The notes: generated from the letters alone by a model not told the origin. Positions 24,356 to 34,279 are shown, numbered from the stretch's first letter. The stretch is DNA of 64,000 nt from an uncultured Prevotellaceae bacterium (GCA_947305005.1 CAMZCM010000007.1:39527-103526); one strand, 5' to 3'. Made by a program: numbers and translations.

Positions 24356-26350
24356 TTAGTTCTTGTAGTTACGGGTTTGTACCTTGATTGCCTCATACTC
24401 TAGGGGCTCCTTGATGAGCTCAGGATCCTTGTCGGCACCCTGATACTCCCAGCAACCAACATAGAAGTAGTTCTCGTCGTCGCGCTTCGCTTCGCCTTCC
24501 TCGGTCTGGTATTCCTCGCGGAAGTGACCACCGCAGCTTTCGTTACGGCTGAGGGCATCGTGAGCCACGAGCTCGCCCATGGTGAAGAAGTCGCGGAGGT
24601 GGATAGCCTTGTCGAGCTCCACGTTGAGGCCTTCCTTAGAACCAGGAACGAAGAGGTTCGTATCGAACTCTTTCTGTAGTTCCTTCATCTTCTGGATACC
24701 GGTCTTCAGGCCCTCGGCGGTGCGGCCCATGCCGACATACTCCCACATGATGTGGCCCAGCTCTTTATGAATGCTATCAACAGAGCGCTTGCCCTGAATA
24801 CCCATCAGGCGGTCGATTTCATCTTGCACGCCCTTCTCTGCCTCTGCAAATTCGGGCAGGTCAGTGCTGATACGCGGCCAGATAGCCTGGTCTGCAAGGT
24901 AATTCTGAATAGTGTAAGGCAGTACAAAGTAACCATCTGCCAAACCTTGCATCAGTGCGGAAGCACCGAGACGATTAGCACCGTGGTCGGAGAAGTTGCA
25001 CTCACCGATAGCGAAGAGGCCGGGGATGGAGGTCTGCAGCTCATAGTCAACCCACACGCCGCCCATTGTGTAGTGGATAGCAGGATAGATCATCATGGGC
25101 TTGTAGTACTTCACGCCGTTGATCTCGTTAGCGAGGTCGCCAGGGTAGACATCGGTAATCTCCTCGTACATGTCGAAGAGGTTGCCGTAACGCTGTTTCA
25201 TGGCATCAAGACCGAGACGGTTGATACTCTCGGAGAAGTCAAGGAAGACAGCGAGACCGGTGTTGTTCACGCCGAAGCCCTTGTCGCAACGCTCCTTGGC
25301 AGCACGTGAAGCCACGTCACGAGGCACAAGGTTACCGAAAGCGGGATAACGACGCTCCAGATAGTAGTCGCGATCCTCTTCGGGAATCTCCCAACCCTGC
25401 AGGGTACCTTCCTGCAGTTTCTTGGCATCCTCAATCTTCTTAGGAACCCAGATACGACCGTCGTTACGCAGGGACTCAGACATCAGTGTCAACTTGGACT
25501 GCTTGTCACCGTGAACAGGAATACAGGTGGGGTGAATCTGCACATAGGCAGGGTTAGCCATGTAAGCGCCCTTGCGATAGCACTGGATAGCAGCTGTGCA
25601 GTTGCAGCCCATAGCATTGGTGCTGAGGAAGTAGGCGTTACCATAACCGCCAGTAGCAATGACAACAGCGTTGGCGCTGAAGCGCTCCAGCTTACCTGTC
25701 ACTAGGTTCTTGGCGATAATACCACGAGCGCGGCCATCCACGATGACCACATCTTCCATCTCATAGCGGGTGAAGAGTTTCACCTTACCTGCCTGCACCT
25801 GTGCGGAGAGGGAGCTGTAAGCACCGAGCAGCAGCTGCTGACCCGTCTGACCTTTAGCATAGAAAGTACGACTGACCTGAGCGCCACCGAAAGAACGGTT
25901 GGCTAACATGCCGCCATATTCACGAGCGAAGGGAACACCCTGTGCTACGCACTGGTCGATGATATTGTTAGACACCTCAGCCAGACGATAGACGTTGGCC
26001 TCACGAGCGCGGTAGTCACCGCCCTTCACGGTGTCGTAGAACAGACGATAGACGCTGTCGCCGTCGTTCTGGTAGTTCTTAGCTGCGTTGATACCGCCCT
26101 GTGCAGCGATGGAGTGTGCACGACGGGGAGAATCTTGAATGCAGAAGTTGAGGACGTTGAAGCCCATCTCGCCGAGAGAGGCAGCGGCACTGGCACCAGC
26201 CAAACCCGTACCTACGACGATTACGTCGAGCTTCAGTTTGTTCTTCGGGTTCACCAAGCGCTGATGTGCCTTATAGTTGGTCCATTTCTCAGCAACGGGT
26301 CCCTCAGGAATCTTGGAATCTATTTTAGTTGTTACCTTTTTAGTAGCCAT
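24356..26350 (-). CDS. sdhA: Succinate dehydrogenase/fumarate reductase flavoprotein subunit
   Basis: 664 residues from the ATG at 26350 ([17 protein letters not shown]); the frame is open 13 codons further but that would overlap sdhC. FAD-binding [16 protein letters not shown]79 in [15 protein letters not shown] is the covalent FAD histidine. Catalytic regions HPTCIPVHG and [15 protein letters not shown] are present. Type B enzyme by its three-subunit operon and cytochrome b-like SdhC. Reduces fumarate to succinate or the reverse at the cytoplasmic face of the membrane. Confidence 0.95.
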   Translation of the reverse strand: MATKKVTTKIDSKIPEGPVAEKWTNYKAHQRLVNPKNKLKLDVIVVGTGLAGASAAASLGEMGFNVLNFCIQDSPRRAHSIAAQGGINAAKNYQNDGDSVYRLFYDTVKGGDYRAREANVYRLAEVSNNIIDQCVAQGVPFAREYGGMLANRSFGGAQVSRTFYAKGQTGQQLLLGAYSSLSAQVQAGKVKLFTRYEMEDVVIVDGRARGIIAKNLVTGKLERFSANAVVIATGGYGNAYFLSTNAMGCNCTAAIQCYRKGAYMANPAYVQIHPTCIPVHGDKQSKLTLMSESLRNDGRIWVPKKIEDAKKLQEGTLQGWEIPEEDRDYYLERRYPAFGNLVPRDVASRAAKERCDKGFGVNNTGLAVFLDFSESINRLGLDAMKQRYGNLFDMYEEITDVYPGDLANEINGVKYYKPMMIYPAIHYTMGGVWVDYELQTSIPGLFAIGECNFSDHGANRLGASALMQGLADGYFVLPYTIQNYLADQAIWPRISTDLPEFAEAEKGVQDEIDRLMGIQGKRSVDSIHKELGHIMWEYVGMGRTAEGLKTGIQKMKELQKEFDTNLFVPGSKEGLNVELDKAIHLRDFFTMGELVAHDALSRNESCGGHFREEYQTEEGEAKRDDENYFYVGCWEYQGADKDPELIKEPLEYEAIKVQTRNYKN

Positions 26351-26379
26351 AATGATAACGTTTATTAGTTGATGAAAGG

Positions 26380-27066
26380 TTAACCCCAAATGGCGAACTT
26401 AATGACGACCACGGCAAACATCAGCACAACGATAGTTGACCAGATGAAACCGATGCACTGCCAACGGTTATGCCAGATCTTACCGCTCCAGCCCAAAGTC
26501 TGGATAGCACTCCAGAAACCATGGTTGATATGCATCCAGATGGCGCAGAACCATACCAGATACAACAGAGAATACAGAGGAGCGCCCGGCTGATCGTGGA
26601 AGGTCCACACAATCCAAGCGTAACCATCAGTGGGTGAAGGAATAGCGGCCATTGCAGCCAAGGGATCACTCAGCTCAGCCCACATCATGTTGTACCAGAA
26701 ATGCCAAAGGTGCAGAAGCAGACCCAAGCAGATGATGATACCGATGAGGAGCATGTTCTGGCTGGCCCACTCCACCTTTTCAGGCTTGTCGGTGATGGCA
26801 TAGCTGTCAGCACCACGCGCTCTCTTGTTCTGCAGCGTCAAAACGATGGCAAACACAAAATGTAACGCCATCAAAGCAGCTAAGCCAAGCGTGGCCACTA
26901 CGGCGTACCAGTTCGCGCCAAGGAACTCACAAATCATGTTGTAGCCCTCAGCGCTGAAGAGCGCTACGACGTTCATGCTGGCATGGAACGTCAGGAAGAG
27001 AATAAGTGCCAAGCCCGTCACAGACATGACCACCTTTCTTCCAATAGATGAATCTAATAACCACAT
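26380..27066 (-). CDS. sdhC: Succinate dehydrogenase/fumarate reductase cytochrome b subunit
   Basis: 228 residues from the ATG at 27066 ([21 protein letters not shown]). The open frame runs 45 codons further upstream, but that part overlaps the promoter and is unlike the family. About five membrane segments; histidines in [29 protein letters not shown] and MHINHGFW fit haem ligation in type B quinol:fumarate reductases. First gene of the operon; 29 bp separate it from sdhA. Confidence 0.92.
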   Translation of the reverse strand: MWLLDSSIGRKVVMSVTGLALILFLTFHASMNVVALFSAEGYNMICEFLGANWYAVVATLGLAALMALHFVFAIVLTLQNKRARGADSYAITDKPEKVEWASQNMLLIGIIICLGLLLHLWHFWYNMMWAELSDPLAAMAAIPSPTDGYAWIVWTFHDQPGAPLYSLLYLVWFCAIWMHINHGFWSAIQTLGWSGKIWHNRWQCIGFIWSTIVVLMFAVVVIKFAIWG

Positions 27067-27107
27067 AGGATGATAATAATTAAGGTTTATATTATACAAA
27101 GATGCCG

Positions 27108-27138
27108 CAAAAGTAAACTTTTTCGGCCATTTCGCAAA
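27108..27138 (-). promoter_or_regulatory. Promoter of sdhCAB
   Basis: Minus strand TTTG (plus 27135-27138), 19 bp spacer, TACTTTTG (plus 27108-27115). Divergent from mnmG. Confidence 0.75.
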
Positions 27139-27190
27139 AGAATTCGACCCTTTTTGTTCAAAACTTGTCAAAGATGTCAAGAATTTGCCG

Positions 27191-27198
27191 TATCTTCG
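27191..27198 (+). promoter_or_regulatory. Possible -7 box of mnmG
   Basis: TATCTTCG, one mismatch to TAnnTTTG, in the short sdhC-mnmG intergenic region. It bears on the choice of mnmG start. Confidence 0.35.
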
Positions 27199-27254
27199 CA
27201 CCGAAAATCACGCTGAAACCCTCAAACAGAGGTTCACCGTCAACAGAAATTACA

Positions 27255-29147
27255 TTGGAACAACATTTTGATGTCATCGTCATTGGAGCCGGACACGCCG
27301 GATGCGAGGCCGCACATGCAGCAGCCCGTATTGGAGCGCGTACTCTACTCATTACGATGGATATGAACAAGATAGCACAAATGTCCTGCAACCCCGCCGT
27401 TGGAGGAATTGCTAAAGGGCAGATAGTCAGAGAGATAGATGCATTAGGCGGCGCTATGGGACACGTAACGGATGCCACTTTTATCCAGTTCCGTATGCTC
27501 AACCGTTCCAAAGGGCCGGCCATGTGGAGCCCGCGTGCCCAATGTGACCGTGGCAAATTCATTTGGGCTTGGCGCGAAGTGCTGGAGAACACATCCAATC
27601 TGCATATCTGGCAAGACCAGGTGCGGAAGCTCATTGTAGAAGACGGAACGGCTACTGGCGTGGAGACTTATCTGGGGATGACCTTCAAAGCCAAGAGCGT
27701 TGTCCTCACAGCCGGCACCTTCCTGAATGGCCTGATGCATATCGGACGGGTGAAGCTCCCGGGTGGACGTTGTGCCGAACCGCCCTCTTTGGAGCTGGCA
27801 GAGAGCATCGCCGCCCACGGAGTCAGAGTGGCCCGCATGAAGACGGGCACCCCTGTCCGCATCGATGTCCGCTCCGTCGATTTTTCCTTGATGACGGAAC
27901 AGCCAGGTGACACAGACGGACACCGCTTCTCCTTCTTCCCTAAAACAGTTTCCGAGGGTTCTCCCGAGGCCTCCCTCCCTTCCCTCCCCTGCTGGATCAC
28001 TTACACCAATGAAGCCGTTCATGAGCGGCTTCGCGAAGGGTTGCCTGATTCGCCACTTTACAATGGTCAGATACAGAGTATCGGTCCCCGTTATTGCCCC
28101 AGTATCGAGACCAAACTAGTCACTTTCCCCGACAAGGAGCAGCACCAATTATTCTTGGAACCGGAAGGCACCAACACCAATGAATATTACCTCAACGGTT
28201 TCTCTTCTTCCCTGCCCATTGATGTGCAGATAGAAGCGCTGAAACGTATTCCCGCCTTCCGAAATCTAGAAATATTCAGGCCGGGGTACGCCATCGAATA
28301 TGACTTCTTTGACCCTACGCAGCTCCACCATTCCCTGGAGTCACGCGTGATCAAAGGGCTCTATCTCGCAGGACAGGTCAATGGTACAACAGGATATGAG
28401 GAAGCAGCCGGACAAGGTCTCATCGCAGGCATTAATGCGGCTCGTCATTGCACTGGAGAAGAACCCCTCGTGCTCAAGCGCGACGAAGCCTATATCGGAG
28501 TACTCATTGATGACCTCGTCTGTAAGGGCGTGGATGAACCCTATCGTATGTTCACTTCTCGTGCCGAGTATCGTATATTGCTTCGTCAAGACAATGCTGA
28601 TGCTCGTCTTACAGAGCTTGGACATCGTATGGGTGTCGCTTCAGAAAAGCGTCTCCAACACTACCTTCAGAAGAAGTCAGAAGTGGAGCGCATCATCCGT
28701 TTTTCAGAAGAATACTCTGTCAAGATGAATGATATCAACGGCCTTCTTGAAAACCTTGGAACTGCTCCCCTTACACGTGGTTGCAAATTGATGGATCTTT
28801 TGGGACGCCCCCAGCTCACCATTGACAATGTAGCTCCTGCCCTACCCCGTCTCCGCGAATTGCTCGACAGCATCTCAGATCGTCGCGAAGAGATTGCAGA
28901 GGAAGCCGAGATACAAATCAAATACAAAGGTTACATCATGCGAGAAGTGGAGCAAGCACAGAAGATGCACCGCCTCGAAGACATCCGTATTCGTGGACGT
29001 TTCGACTATAGCACCCTCCAATCCATCTCCACCGAAGGGCGTCAGAAACTCGTTCGCCACGACCCCGAGACCCTCGCACAAGCCTCTCGTATTCCCGGGG
29101 TATCACCCTCCGATATCAACGTGCTTCTCGTTCTTCTCGGACGATAG
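27255..29147 (+). CDS. mnmG: tRNA uridine-5-carboxymethylaminomethyl modification enzyme
   Basis: About 630 residues from TTG 27255 (then EQHFDVIVIGAGHAGCEAA). FAD motif GAGHAGCEAAHAAA; conserved MSCNPAVGGIAKGQIVREIDALGG, RMLNRSKGPAMWSPRAQCDR, GYEEAAGQGLIAGINAA and the C-terminal YKGYIMREVEQ. Works with MnmE on wobble uridine 34. Homologues begin only a few residues before FDVIVIG, and a -7-like box lies at 27191, so TTG 27255 is preferred; an ATG at 27165 gives 660 residues and is the alternative. The stop codon overlaps a parS-like site. Confidence 0.93.
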   Translation: MEQHFDVIVIGAGHAGCEAAHAAARIGARTLLITMDMNKIAQMSCNPAVGGIAKGQIVREIDALGGAMGHVTDATFIQFRMLNRSKGPAMWSPRAQCDRGKFIWAWREVLENTSNLHIWQDQVRKLIVEDGTATGVETYLGMTFKAKSVVLTAGTFLNGLMHIGRVKLPGGRCAEPPSLELAESIAAHGVRVARMKTGTPVRIDVRSVDFSLMTEQPGDTDGHRFSFFPKTVSEGSPEASLPSLPCWITYTNEAVHERLREGLPDSPLYNGQIQSIGPRYCPSIETKLVTFPDKEQHQLFLEPEGTNTNEYYLNGFSSSLPIDVQIEALKRIPAFRNLEIFRPGYAIEYDFFDPTQLHHSLESRVIKGLYLAGQVNGTTGYEEAAGQGLIAGINAARHCTGEEPLVLKRDEAYIGVLIDDLVCKGVDEPYRMFTSRAEYRILLRQDNADARLTELGHRMGVASEKRLQHYLQKKSEVERIIRFSEEYSVKMNDINGLLENLGTAPLTRGCKLMDLLGRPQLTIDNVAPALPRLRELLDSISDRREEIAEEAEIQIKYKGYIMREVEQAQKMHRLEDIRIRGRFDYSTLQSISTEGRQKLVRHDPETLAQASRIPGVSPSDINVLLVLLGR

Positions 29148-29161
29148 TTCCACGTGAAACC
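29146..29161. promoter_or_regulatory. parS-like ParB-binding site
   Basis: AGTTCCACGTGAAACC. Against the widely conserved bacterial parS TGTTNCACGTGAAACA only the two outermost bases differ. It begins within the mnmG stop codon. A perfect 14-bp palindrome of the same kind lies in uvrC at 30695-30708. Confidence 0.6.
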
Positions 29162-29195
29162 TATGTTGAAACTATAACTTAATAATACCTTAAAA

Positions 29196-29726
29196 ATGAA
29201 CAACGAAATCTTACTCAAGCATCTCAGGAATGTGCCCGACTTCCCTATCCCCGGCATTCAGTTCAAAGACGTAAGCACACTCTACAAGAACTCCAAATGC
29301 CTCCGCATTATGGTCAATGAGCTCTATGATCTATATAAAGACAAAGGCATCACCAAGGTCGTCGGTATCGAGAGTCGCGGCTTCGTCGTCGGTGCAGCTC
29401 TCGCGTATAAACTTGGAGCCGGTTTTGTGATGGCACGTAAGCCTGGCAAACTTCCTGCCGAGACTCGCAAGGAGAGCTACATGAAAGAATACGGAAAGGA
29501 CACCATAGAGATACACACTGATGCCATTGAAGAGAAGGATGTCGTGTTACTCCATGACGACCTACTTGCTACAGGTGGTTCTATGCTCGCAGCTTACAAT
29601 CTTGTCAAGCAATTCAATCCCAAACAGACCTACATCAACTTCATCATTGAGCTGACCATTGAAGGACTGAACGGACGTGCCGTATTCCCTCACGATGTAG
29701 ATATCACTACTCTGATCAAAATATAA
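29196..29726 (+). CDS. apt: Adenine phosphoribosyltransferase
   Basis: 176 residues, family length. PDFPIPGIQFKDVSTL at the N-terminus, GIESRGFVVGAALAY, the flexible loop MARKPGKLPAETRKESY, and the PRPP-binding VVLLHDDLLATGGSMLAA. Salvages adenine to AMP. Directly followed by uvrC (no gap). Confidence 0.95.
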   Translation: MNNEILLKHLRNVPDFPIPGIQFKDVSTLYKNSKCLRIMVNELYDLYKDKGITKVVGIESRGFVVGAALAYKLGAGFVMARKPGKLPAETRKESYMKEYGKDTIEIHTDAIEEKDVVLLHDDLLATGGSMLAAYNLVKQFNPKQTYINFIIELTIEGLNGRAVFPHDVDITTLIKI

Positions 29727-31529
29727 ATGAGCGCTCGCGAGGAACATATTAAGAGTATCTTGCAACGTTTACCCGAGTCGCCTGGTAGCTACCAATATTT
29801 CGACGAACACGGGACAGTGATTTATGTAGGTAAAGCCAAGAACCTAAAGCGCCGAGTAAGCAGTTACTTTAATCGCGATCACGAATCACGCAGGACAGCG
29901 ATGCTGGTCTCCAAAATCTGGGATATCCATTATACCGTTGTCAAGACAGAAGCTGAAGCATTGCTCCTCGAGAACCAACTCATCAAGAAATTCCAGCCAA
30001 GATATAATGTCCTTCTAAAAGACGGAAAGACCTATCCTTCCATTGCTGTTACCAAAGAGTATCTTCCCCGCATCTTCAAAACACGCCATATCGATCGGAA
30101 AGGTGCACAGTATTTCGGTCCTTATAGCCACATGCCTACTATTAATGGCCTATTAGAACTCTTCAAAAACCTCTACCCTATCCGTCGCTGCCACCAGCCG
30201 ATGAGCAAAGAAGGCGTAGAAACCGGCAAATATAAACTGTGCTTGGAATACCACATGAAAAACTGCTTGGGGCCTTGTGTGGGTTACCAAAGTCATGAGG
30301 AATACATGCTGTTTATCGATGCATCTGTGAGAATCCTAAAAGGTGATACTACAGCTCTTCGCAAAGAGATGATAGCACAGATGCAGGAGCTCGCTGCACA
30401 GATGAAATTCGAGGAGGCACAGGTCATCAAACGTCGCTATGACCTCATCACAGCGCATCAGGAAAAAAGCCAAGTCATCACTTCCACAGGACATAATATT
30501 GATGTATTCTCCATCGAAGACGACGAGAACATCGCATACATCAATTACCTTCATGTGGTCGAAGGCGCCATTAACCAGGCATTCACCTTTGAATATAAGA
30601 AGAAGCTCGACGAATCGAAGGAAGAATTGCTGGTGCGAGGTATCATGGACATGCGCGATAGATGGGGTTCTACAGCTAAGGAAATCGTGTTACCGTTCCA
30701 CGTGGAACTTCCATTAGAGAGCATAGAAATCACTATTCCTGTGAGAGGAGACAAGAAGCAACTATTGGCGCTATCCGAATTAAACGTAAAGCAATATAAG
30801 GTAGATCGTCTCAAGCAACAGGATAAGCTGAATCCCGAGCAAAAAGCAGTGCGTTTGATGAAAGAGATTCAGGATCATCTACAGCTCCCAACCCTACCTT
30901 ATCAGATAGAATGTTTCGATAACTCCAATATTTCCGGCTCCGATGCTGTCGCTGGTTGCGTAGTCTTCAAGAAGTGCAAGCCTAGCAAAACAGACTACCG
31001 AAAATACAATATCAAAACGGTTCAGGGTCCCGATGATTATGCCTCTATGCAGGAGGTCGTGAGACGCCGTTACAGCCGTCTGGTCGAAGAAGGTTCTCCC
31101 CTACCCGACCTGATTATTACCGACGGTGGTATCGGACAAATGAATGTCGTCCGGGCAGTGGTCGAAGGAGAATTAGGATTACAAATCCCCATCGCAGGAT
31201 TGGCAAAAGACGATCGGCATCGGACCCACGAACTACTCTATGGTAATCCACCTATGACCGTCGCGCTGAAACAGGACAGCGCCCTTTTCCGTCTGCTAAC
31301 CCAGATACAAGATGAGGTGCATCGCTACGCCATCACCTTCCATCGTGATAAACGAAGCAAAAGCCAATTGCGGTCGGAATTAGATGATATCCCTGGGGTT
31401 GGTCCCAAGACAAAACAAGCTCTCCTAAAAGCCTTCAAGAGCGTCAAACGCATCCGCGAAGCAAGTCTTGAAGAGATTGCCAACGTGGTTGGAGAAGCCA
31501 AAGCAAAACAGATAAAAGAACGCTTATGA
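29727..31529 (+). CDS. uvrC: Excinuclease ABC subunit C
   Basis: 600 residues. GIY-YIG domain (SPGSYQYFDEHGTVIYVGKAKNLKRRV), Cys-rich stretch CLEYHMKNCLGPC, UVR/UvrB-contact region (MQELAAQMKFEEAQVIKRRYD), RNase H-like endonuclease region (IECFDNSNISGSDAVAGCVVF, LIITDGGIGQMN) and C-terminal helix-hairpin-helix (DDIPGVGPKTKQALLKAF). Makes both incisions in nucleotide excision repair. Its last four bases (ATGA) start dtd. Confidence 0.96.
   Translation: MSAREEHIKSILQRLPESPGSYQYFDEHGTVIYVGKAKNLKRRVSSYFNRDHESRRTAMLVSKIWDIHYTVVKTEAEALLLENQLIKKFQPRYNVLLKDGKTYPSIAVTKEYLPRIFKTRHIDRKGAQYFGPYSHMPTINGLLELFKNLYPIRRCHQPMSKEGVETGKYKLCLEYHMKNCLGPCVGYQSHEEYMLFIDASVRILKGDTTALRKEMIAQMQELAAQMKFEEAQVIKRRYDLITAHQEKSQVITSTGHNIDVFSIEDDENIAYINYLHVVEGAINQAFTFEYKKKLDESKEELLVRGIMDMRDRWGSTAKEIVLPFHVELPLESIEITIPVRGDKKQLLALSELNVKQYKVDRLKQQDKLNPEQKAVRLMKEIQDHLQLPTLPYQIECFDNSNISGSDAVAGCVVFKKCKPSKTDYRKYNIKTVQGPDDYASMQEVVRRRYSRLVEEGSPLPDLIITDGGIGQMNVVRAVVEGELGLQIPIAGLAKDDRHRTHELLYGNPPMTVALKQDSALFRLLTQIQDEVHRYAITFHRDKRSKSQLRSELDDIPGVGPKTKQALLKAFKSVKRIREASLEEIANVVGEAKAKQIKERL
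30695..30708. promoter_or_regulatory. Second parS-like palindrome, inside uvrC
   Basis: GTTCCACGTGGAAC is a perfect 14-bp palindrome with the CACGTG core of parS. It lies 1.5 kb from the site at the mnmG stop. Being within a coding sequence, it may be chance, but two in 1.5 kb is notable. Confidence 0.5.
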
Positions 31530-32002
31530 GAATAGTCATACAAAGAACCAAAGGTGCTAATGTTGTCATTAACGGAAGCATAACCGCTGAGTTTCAAGGA
31601 CTTGGCTACGTTATCCTGCTCGGTGTCGAAGTCACCGATACATTAGAAGATGTGGATTGGCTCGTGAAGAAAGTGGCCGGTTTACGTGTGTTTGACGACG
31701 CGAATGGTGTGATGAACCGCAGCATCTTGGATATTGCAGGAGAACACGAGGACACAGATGGTAACATTATCGTAGTCAGCCAGTTCACCCTCTTTGCCAG
31801 CTACAAGAAAGGCAACCGTCCTTCGTGGCTGCGAGCCGCCACCCACGACATCTCTGTCCCCCTCTACGAAGCGTTCGTTCAACGTCTGAGCGCTGCCATT
31901 GGCCGTCCTGTAGGACATGGAGAATTCGGAGCCGACATGAAGGTGTCACTCTGCAACGACGGCCCCGTGACCATCATCATGGACACAAAGAATAAAGAAT
32001 AG
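31526..32002 (+). CDS. dtd: D-aminoacyl-tRNA deacylase
   Basis: 158 residues (family near 150). MRIVIQRTKGANVVING start, the active-site SQFTLFASYKKGNRPSW, and the Gly-cisPro motif region DGPVTIIMD near the end. Removes D-amino acids from mischarged tRNA. Overlaps uvrC by four bases. A REP-like element starts right after the stop codon. Confidence 0.95.
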   Translation: MRIVIQRTKGANVVINGSITAEFQGLGYVILLGVEVTDTLEDVDWLVKKVAGLRVFDDANGVMNRSILDIAGEHEDTDGNIIVVSQFTLFASYKKGNRPSWLRAATHDISVPLYEAFVQRLSAAIGRPVGHGEFGADMKVSLCNDGPVTIIMDTKNKE

Positions 32003-32036
32003 GACTCTCCCCCACCCTCTCTAGGGAGGGAGCGGT
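32003..32036. repeat. REP-like element, copy 2
   Basis: GGACTCTCCCCCACCCTCTC followed by TAGGGAGGGAGCGG; inverted relative to the copy at 32113. Like copy 1 it abuts the stop codon of the gene upstream in the same relative orientation. Confidence 0.8.
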
Positions 32037-32079
32037 CACTTTCAAGAAAAGAAAAAAATATTTAACCATAACTCAAATA

Positions 32080-33030
32080 ATGACAATTATGAATCCAACA
32101 GCAAATGTAACAGCTCCCTCCCTAACAGGGAGGGCGGGGGGTGAGTCCCTAAGCAAGTATGAACAAGCCCTTGCGCAGTACAACTGCAATATTAGCGACG
32201 CTGAAGTGGCTGCTGCTGTAAAGCGCATCATTGAAGAGAAAGTTCCTGAGAATGATACACTTGAGGTGAAGAAGTTCTTGATGGGCAGCGTAGAGCTGAC
32301 CACCCTGAAGACAACAGATTCCGAGGAGAGTGTGCTGAAGTTCACCGAGAAGGTGAACGAGTTCGAAGACGCCTACCCCGCCCTGCCCCACGTGGCAACC
32401 ATCTGCGTATATCCCTGTTTCGCTCAGATTGTCTCTCAGAGCCTCGAAGTCGAGGGCGTAGAGGTAGCGTGCGTCAGCGGTAGTTTTCCGAGCTCACAGG
32501 CCGTTTTAGAGGTTAAAGTAGCTGAGACAGCTTTAGCCCTTAAAGATGGTGCTACAGAGATCGATATCGTGATGAGTGTGGGTAAATATTTGAGTGGCGA
32601 CTACGAGACGCTCTGCGATGAAATCGCGGAACTGAAGTGTGTCTGTGGTGACAAGAAGATGAAGGTGATTCTCGAGACGGGTCTCCTACCCTCTTGTGCC
32701 GACATCAAGCGTGCCTCTATCCTATCCATGTACGCAGGTGCGGATTATATCAAGACTTCAACCGGCAAGGAAAAACCTGCCGCCACCCCTGAAGCTGCTT
32801 ATGTGATGTGTCAGGCCATCAAGGAGTACTATGACAAGACCGGTATCCAGATCGGCTTCAAACCTGCCGGTGGTTTGAACACGGTTCATGATGCTCTCGT
32901 CTATTACACCATCGTCAAGGAAGTGCTCGGCGAAAAATGGTTGACGAACCAATGGCTCCGTCTCGGCACCTCCCGCCTCGCCAACCTCCTCCTCTCCGAG
33001 GTCCTCGGTCAAGAAACCAAATTCTTCTAA
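32080..33030 (+). CDS. deoC: Deoxyribose-phosphate aldolase with repeat-derived N-terminus
   Basis: 316 residues. Class I aldolase: K225 in ADYIKTSTGKEKPAATPEA is the Schiff-base lysine; D-I-V-M and K-V-I-L-E-T-G-L-L-P are also typical. Cleaves deoxyribose-5-phosphate to glyceraldehyde-3-phosphate and acetaldehyde. Odd feature: residues 12-24 (APSLTGRAGGESL) are translated from a REP-like element, just before SKYEQALAQYN, where relatives normally start. No later in-frame ATG lies between the element and the conserved region, so the element seems to be read as protein. Confidence 0.92.
   Translation: MTIMNPTANVTAPSLTGRAGGESLSKYEQALAQYNCNISDAEVAAAVKRIIEEKVPENDTLEVKKFLMGSVELTTLKTTDSEESVLKFTEKVNEFEDAYPALPHVATICVYPCFAQIVSQSLEVEGVEVACVSGSFPSSQAVLEVKVAETALALKDGATEIDIVMSVGKYLSGDYETLCDEIAELKCVCGDKKMKVILETGLLPSCADIKRASILSMYAGADYIKTSTGKEKPAATPEAAYVMCQAIKEYYDKTGIQIGFKPAGGLNTVHDALVYYTIVKEVLGEKWLTNQWLRLGTSRLANLLLSEVLGQETKFF
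32113..32149. repeat. REP-like element, copy 3, within deoC
   Basis: GCTCCCTCCCTAACAGGGAG followed by a G-run and GTGAGTCCC. In frame with deoC. Same orientation as copy 1. Confidence 0.85.
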
Positions 33031-33116
33031 GCGATGATCTTTCATTTTTCACTTTGAGAATCTCGTATTTACGGTCAGCTGCCCGAATAAACGGTTTTGA
33101 ACGATTCTCAGAGACG

Positions 33117-33165
33117 AAAAAGAAGCCCAAGATGCTATCATTGAGCACCTTGGGCTTCTTTTCTT
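33117..33165 (+). terminator. Terminator of the deoC transcript
   Basis: AAGAAGCCCAAG (33120-33131) pairs perfectly with CTTGGGCTTCTT (33149-33160) and is followed by TTCTTT. The rest of 33031-33328 holds only the next promoter. Confidence 0.85.
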
Positions 33166-33274
33166 TGTGAGAGCACACATTCAATCTAGAATCAAAACGT
33201 TAAAGAACGTTGATTTTCTGTTCGCACCGCCTTCTTCGGAACCAAAAAGTAGAAGTAGCCCAAAAAGTTTTTCC

Positions 33275-33282
33275 TACCTTTG
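33275..33282 (+). promoter_or_regulatory. -7 box of TraB/GumN pair
   Basis: TACCTTTG, 46 bp before the chosen ATG at 33329; it excludes the upstream part of the open frame that starts at 33167. Confidence 0.6.
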
Positions 33283-33328
33283 CGGCGTATTTGTTCAAAA
33301 ATCATTTATCATCATTCATCGATTGTTT

Positions 33329-34279
33329 ATGAGATTAAGCAGACATTTATTCGTTTTCGCGGCATTATTTAGCGTTTTCGCCGTACCCTCATGCGCCCAA
33401 CTGTTGTGGAAGATCAGCGGTAACGGCTTGACGAAGCCATCCTATATGTTTGGTTCGGTGCATATAGTTCCTTCTCACTTCATCGACAGCATTTATGGGC
33501 TGAGAGCCGTGATGGCGGAAGTGGAGCAATGGTACGGCGAAGTGGTTACAACAGACACCACGGTCAATAGAGTCACACCAGATAAAGCAGCGCTGGAGCT
33601 GCCGAAAGACATGTTGCTGAAAGACTTCTATACCAAGGAAGAACAGGAACGAATCAATCATTTCAACTATCGACTGACAAATTTTGAAGAATACGAAGAC
33701 GACGTCTTATGGCTTTATAAAAGAGATACGCCTGGTAGTGCTCTGAATGATTTGGTAACGTTTCATATTCAAATGCATAACATCGAACTCGTTTTCGACT
33801 CCATTCCCAAAATCATGTTTGATACGAACTTCGAGCTCGATGCCATCAAAAATGGCAAGCCTGTTGGCGCCTTAGACGACGCCGAACTGCATCGGAAGGT
33901 TGTTTCTAATGGGTATTATAGCAGTCATAAACCGTTAAAGAAACAAGCAAAAAATTTATTGTCTTATGTAGATGATTATGCAGAGATAAATTACATGTCT
34001 TATGATCTCATGTATCGTTATCATTCTCAAGACCTGAACCTCATGAACAATGCGAAGACCGTGAAAGAGAACAATAAGAATTATCGCAAGAAAAAAGAGC
34101 TCTCCACTCAAGGCCGGAACATGATATGGGCCAAGAAGATGCCTACCATCATGGCCGATAAATCAACCCTGTTCGTGGTCGGAGTGAACCACCTCGGCAA
34201 TCCCAACACAGAGAAGCGCGGTCTGATTCAACTGCTCCGAAAAGCGGGTTATACGGTGGAACCAGTAAGGAAGGATTAA
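33329..34279 (+). CDS. TraB/GumN family exported protein, copy 1
   Basis: 316 residues from the ATG at 33329: signal peptide MRLSRHLFVFAALFSVFAVPSCAQ. Opening motif LLWKISGNGLTKPSYMFGSVHI and the final TLFVVGVNHLGNPNTEKRGLIQLLRKAGYTVEPV are hallmarks of the TraB/GumN (Tiki-like) metalloprotease-like family; the GxVH and GxNH histidines are kept here. An upstream extension to 33167 crosses the terminator and promoter and is rejected. It has a tandem paralogue 12 bp downstream. Confidence 0.88.
   Translation: MRLSRHLFVFAALFSVFAVPSCAQLLWKISGNGLTKPSYMFGSVHIVPSHFIDSIYGLRAVMAEVEQWYGEVVTTDTTVNRVTPDKAALELPKDMLLKDFYTKEEQERINHFNYRLTNFEEYEDDVLWLYKRDTPGSALNDLVTFHIQMHNIELVFDSIPKIMFDTNFELDAIKNGKPVGALDDAELHRKVVSNGYYSSHKPLKKQAKNLLSYVDDYAEINYMSYDLMYRYHSQDLNLMNNAKTVKENNKNYRKKKELSTQGRNMIWAKKMPTIMADKSTLFVVGVNHLGNPNTEKRGLIQLLRKAGYTVEPVRKD

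Noticed and set aside
32380..32398. Third parS-like site in deoC (CCCCACGTGGCAAC)
   Set aside because: The CACGTG core is there but the flanks do not match GTTYC/GRAAC.
33167..33328. N-terminal extension of the first TraB/GumN protein
   Set aside because: It would cross a strong terminator and the -7 box, and the signal peptide begins at 33329.
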